A DNA stretch of 64,000 nt from Odobenus rosmarus divergens (taxonomy: Eukaryota > Chordata > Mammalia > Carnivora > Odobenidae), in contig NW_004450286.1 of the NCBI RefSeq assembly GCF_000321225.1, forward strand, positions 529,489 through 593,488, read 5' to 3'. Position 1 is the stretch's first letter. Each line of letters starts with the position of its first letter. Position numbers and translations under genes: made by a program. Below, piece by piece: positions 62,905-64,000 of the stretch. The notes beneath the pieces are model-generated. The model saw nothing but the letters and a program-made list of their open reading frames with translations. It had not been told where the DNA came from and searched no databases.

Positions 62905-63095
62905 CCCAGTGGTTTCCAACCCTGGCTCTCCAATGGAAGCCCCCGGACTCAACTGTGTGTCTTACGATCCATGCCTGGGCCCCGCTCACAGGGATCAAGG
63001 CTTAATGAATTGGTCTGGAGTGGGTATTGGCATTGGTAATTTGCAATGTTCCCCAGGTGATTCTAACATGCAGCCAGGGTGCAGAGCTCTTGCCC
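62905..63095. mobile_element. hAT-Charlie-like MITE with terminal inverted repeats
   Basis: AGTGGTTTCCAACCCTGGCT at the left and GCAGCCAGGGTGCAGAGC at the right form terminal inverted repeats. Between them lie GGGCCCCGCTCACAG, TTAATGAATTGGTCTGG and CCCCAGGTGATTCTAAC, typical of mammalian hAT MITEs. The exact family is not assigned. Confidence 0.65.
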
Positions 63096-63540
63096 CTCGG
63101 GAGTCTGGACCACTTCTAGGCCTGGAGAGGTTAGGAGGGGCTCCTTACTGGGCTCTACCCATGGCTGTGTCCCCAACTCCAAGCCCCTTGGAGGAGATGG
63201 CTCCCAGAGTAGGTGGCTAGATGCCATAATGTGAACATAGAACAGGAGGCTGTGAAATAATCCTCTCTTTCACCAGCAAAATCCAAGGCACTAAGGGCTA
63301 CAGCGCAGCCTGGAGGGAGAGACCAAGGCCTCTTCGGGGAACTAGAGCTGCCAAGAGGAACCACACCAGGGTAAAGAAATTCTGAATTCTCTAAAAGGCC
63401 ACCTACTCCAAGAATCTCTCTGAGCCTCAGTTCATGGGGATCTTGCCCGTCTGGGTTCCTCCAGCCCTGACTGACAGCCTGGTAACCTAACAGATGGGGA
63501 CCAGCTCTGAGTAGAGGGTGTCCTGCTCGAAAGCCTTGTA
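63096..63540. other. Unique sequence
   Basis: Nothing recognised. Confidence 0.2.
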
Positions 63541-63610
63541 TAGTTCTTCATTGCCCCCAGGATGGAGTCCTAATTCCTGATGTTCAAGACTCCAACAGCT
63601 GGCCAACACT
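63541..63610 (+). mobile_element. L2 LINE fragment
   Basis: TCATTGCCCCCAGGATGGAG, GTCCTAATTCCTGATG and TTCAAGACTCCAACAGC resemble the L2 phrase CCATTGCTCTTAGGATAAAGTCC. Confidence 0.45.
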
Positions 63611-63659
63611 CACCAGTCACCCACCACTCTCCTTTGAGAAGTGCCTGGCAGCTCTGGGT

Positions 63660-63755
63660 TGCTGGCAACAGGGTTGCTGTGCGCATTTAATAATGTGGGG
63701 AATGTAAAATGCCTAGCACAGGTCATGACACACAGGAAGTCCTTTTAAAAGTGTT
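63660..63755 (+). mobile_element. MIR SINE 3' fragment
   Basis: GGGTTGCTGTGCGCATTTAATAATG, AAAATGCCTAGCACAGGTCATG and ACACACAGGAAGTCC follow the MIR 3' part; it merges into the ATC-rich array, which may have grown from the MIR ATTATTATT tail. Confidence 0.65.
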
Positions 63756-63756
63756 A

Positions 63757-64000
63757 ACTACCATCATCCCCATCACCACCATCATCTTCATCATTGTTGT
63801 CACTATCATCACCATCATCACCTTCATCAAGACCACATCATCATCCCCATCACCACCAACATCTTCATCATTGTTGTCACCATCATCACCCCCATCATCA
63901 TCATTATCATCGTCACCATCATCATCATCACCACCACCATCATCTTCATCATTGTTGTCACCATCATCACCCCCATCATCGTCATTATCATCATCACCAC
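63757..64000. repeat. (ATC)n array with higher-order structure
   Basis: ATC/ACC triplets fill the end of the window. ATCTTCATCATTGTTGTCA recurs exactly at 63784, 63861 and 63942, giving higher-order units of 77 and 81 bases. The array runs past the window end. Confidence 0.93.

Overview
The window is 64 kb of mammalian nuclear DNA from a carnivoran. The species evidence is the repeats: five tRNA-derived CAN-SINEs with the carnivore head (G-rich start, then CCTGGGTGGCTCAG-type box) and a CT-rich body ending in AAATAAA-type tails, plus an L1 whose 3' end matches my memory of young carnivore L1s. The SINE heads look more like those of arctoid caniforms (bears, seals, mustelids) than of dogs or cats; that placement is inference. 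I found no exon, protein-coding gene, tRNA, rRNA or snRNA that I can support. The longer open frames are repeat relics or chance frames in GC-rich DNA.

Layout. Bases 1-10400 are an AT-rich nest of decayed L1 elements in both orientations, broken by four SINEs. Bases 10400-17600 are mixed: MER5-type DNA transposon fragments, an MLT1-type MaLR LTR, and long L2 relics. From about 17.6 kb to the end the DNA is GC-rich, mostly unique, and scattered with old MIR and L2 copies. Within it are short AT-rich islands carrying homeodomain-type TAATTA cores, forkhead/SOX/RUNX-like words and palindromes (near 19.1, 20.5, 21.75, 28.7, 31.2, 33.7, 37.3, 40.3, 41.4, 42.8, 51.75, 52.7, 58.3 and 59.7 kb). I read these as candidate conserved noncoding elements in an intergenic or intronic regulatory landscape, but conservation cannot be tested here. 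A second block of ancient L1 lies at 41.5-45.06 kb and contains a fifth SINE with a perfect target-site duplication.

The best findings concern genome structure. (1) A 75-base gap inside a young L1 insertion at 61825-62201 is preceded by a 58-base sequence that copies the CA-repeat locus at 55753-55814, flanks included; this looks like an assembly chimera. (2) The same L1 insertion has a perfect 16-base target-site duplication inside a MIR and an extra 68 bases after its poly(A), a 3'-transduction signature. (3) A roughly 340-base local duplication (33008-33345 and 35218-35565) carries a MIR in the same place in both copies. (4) Several AT-rich islands contain near-perfect palindromes. No new molecular system with genes is visible.
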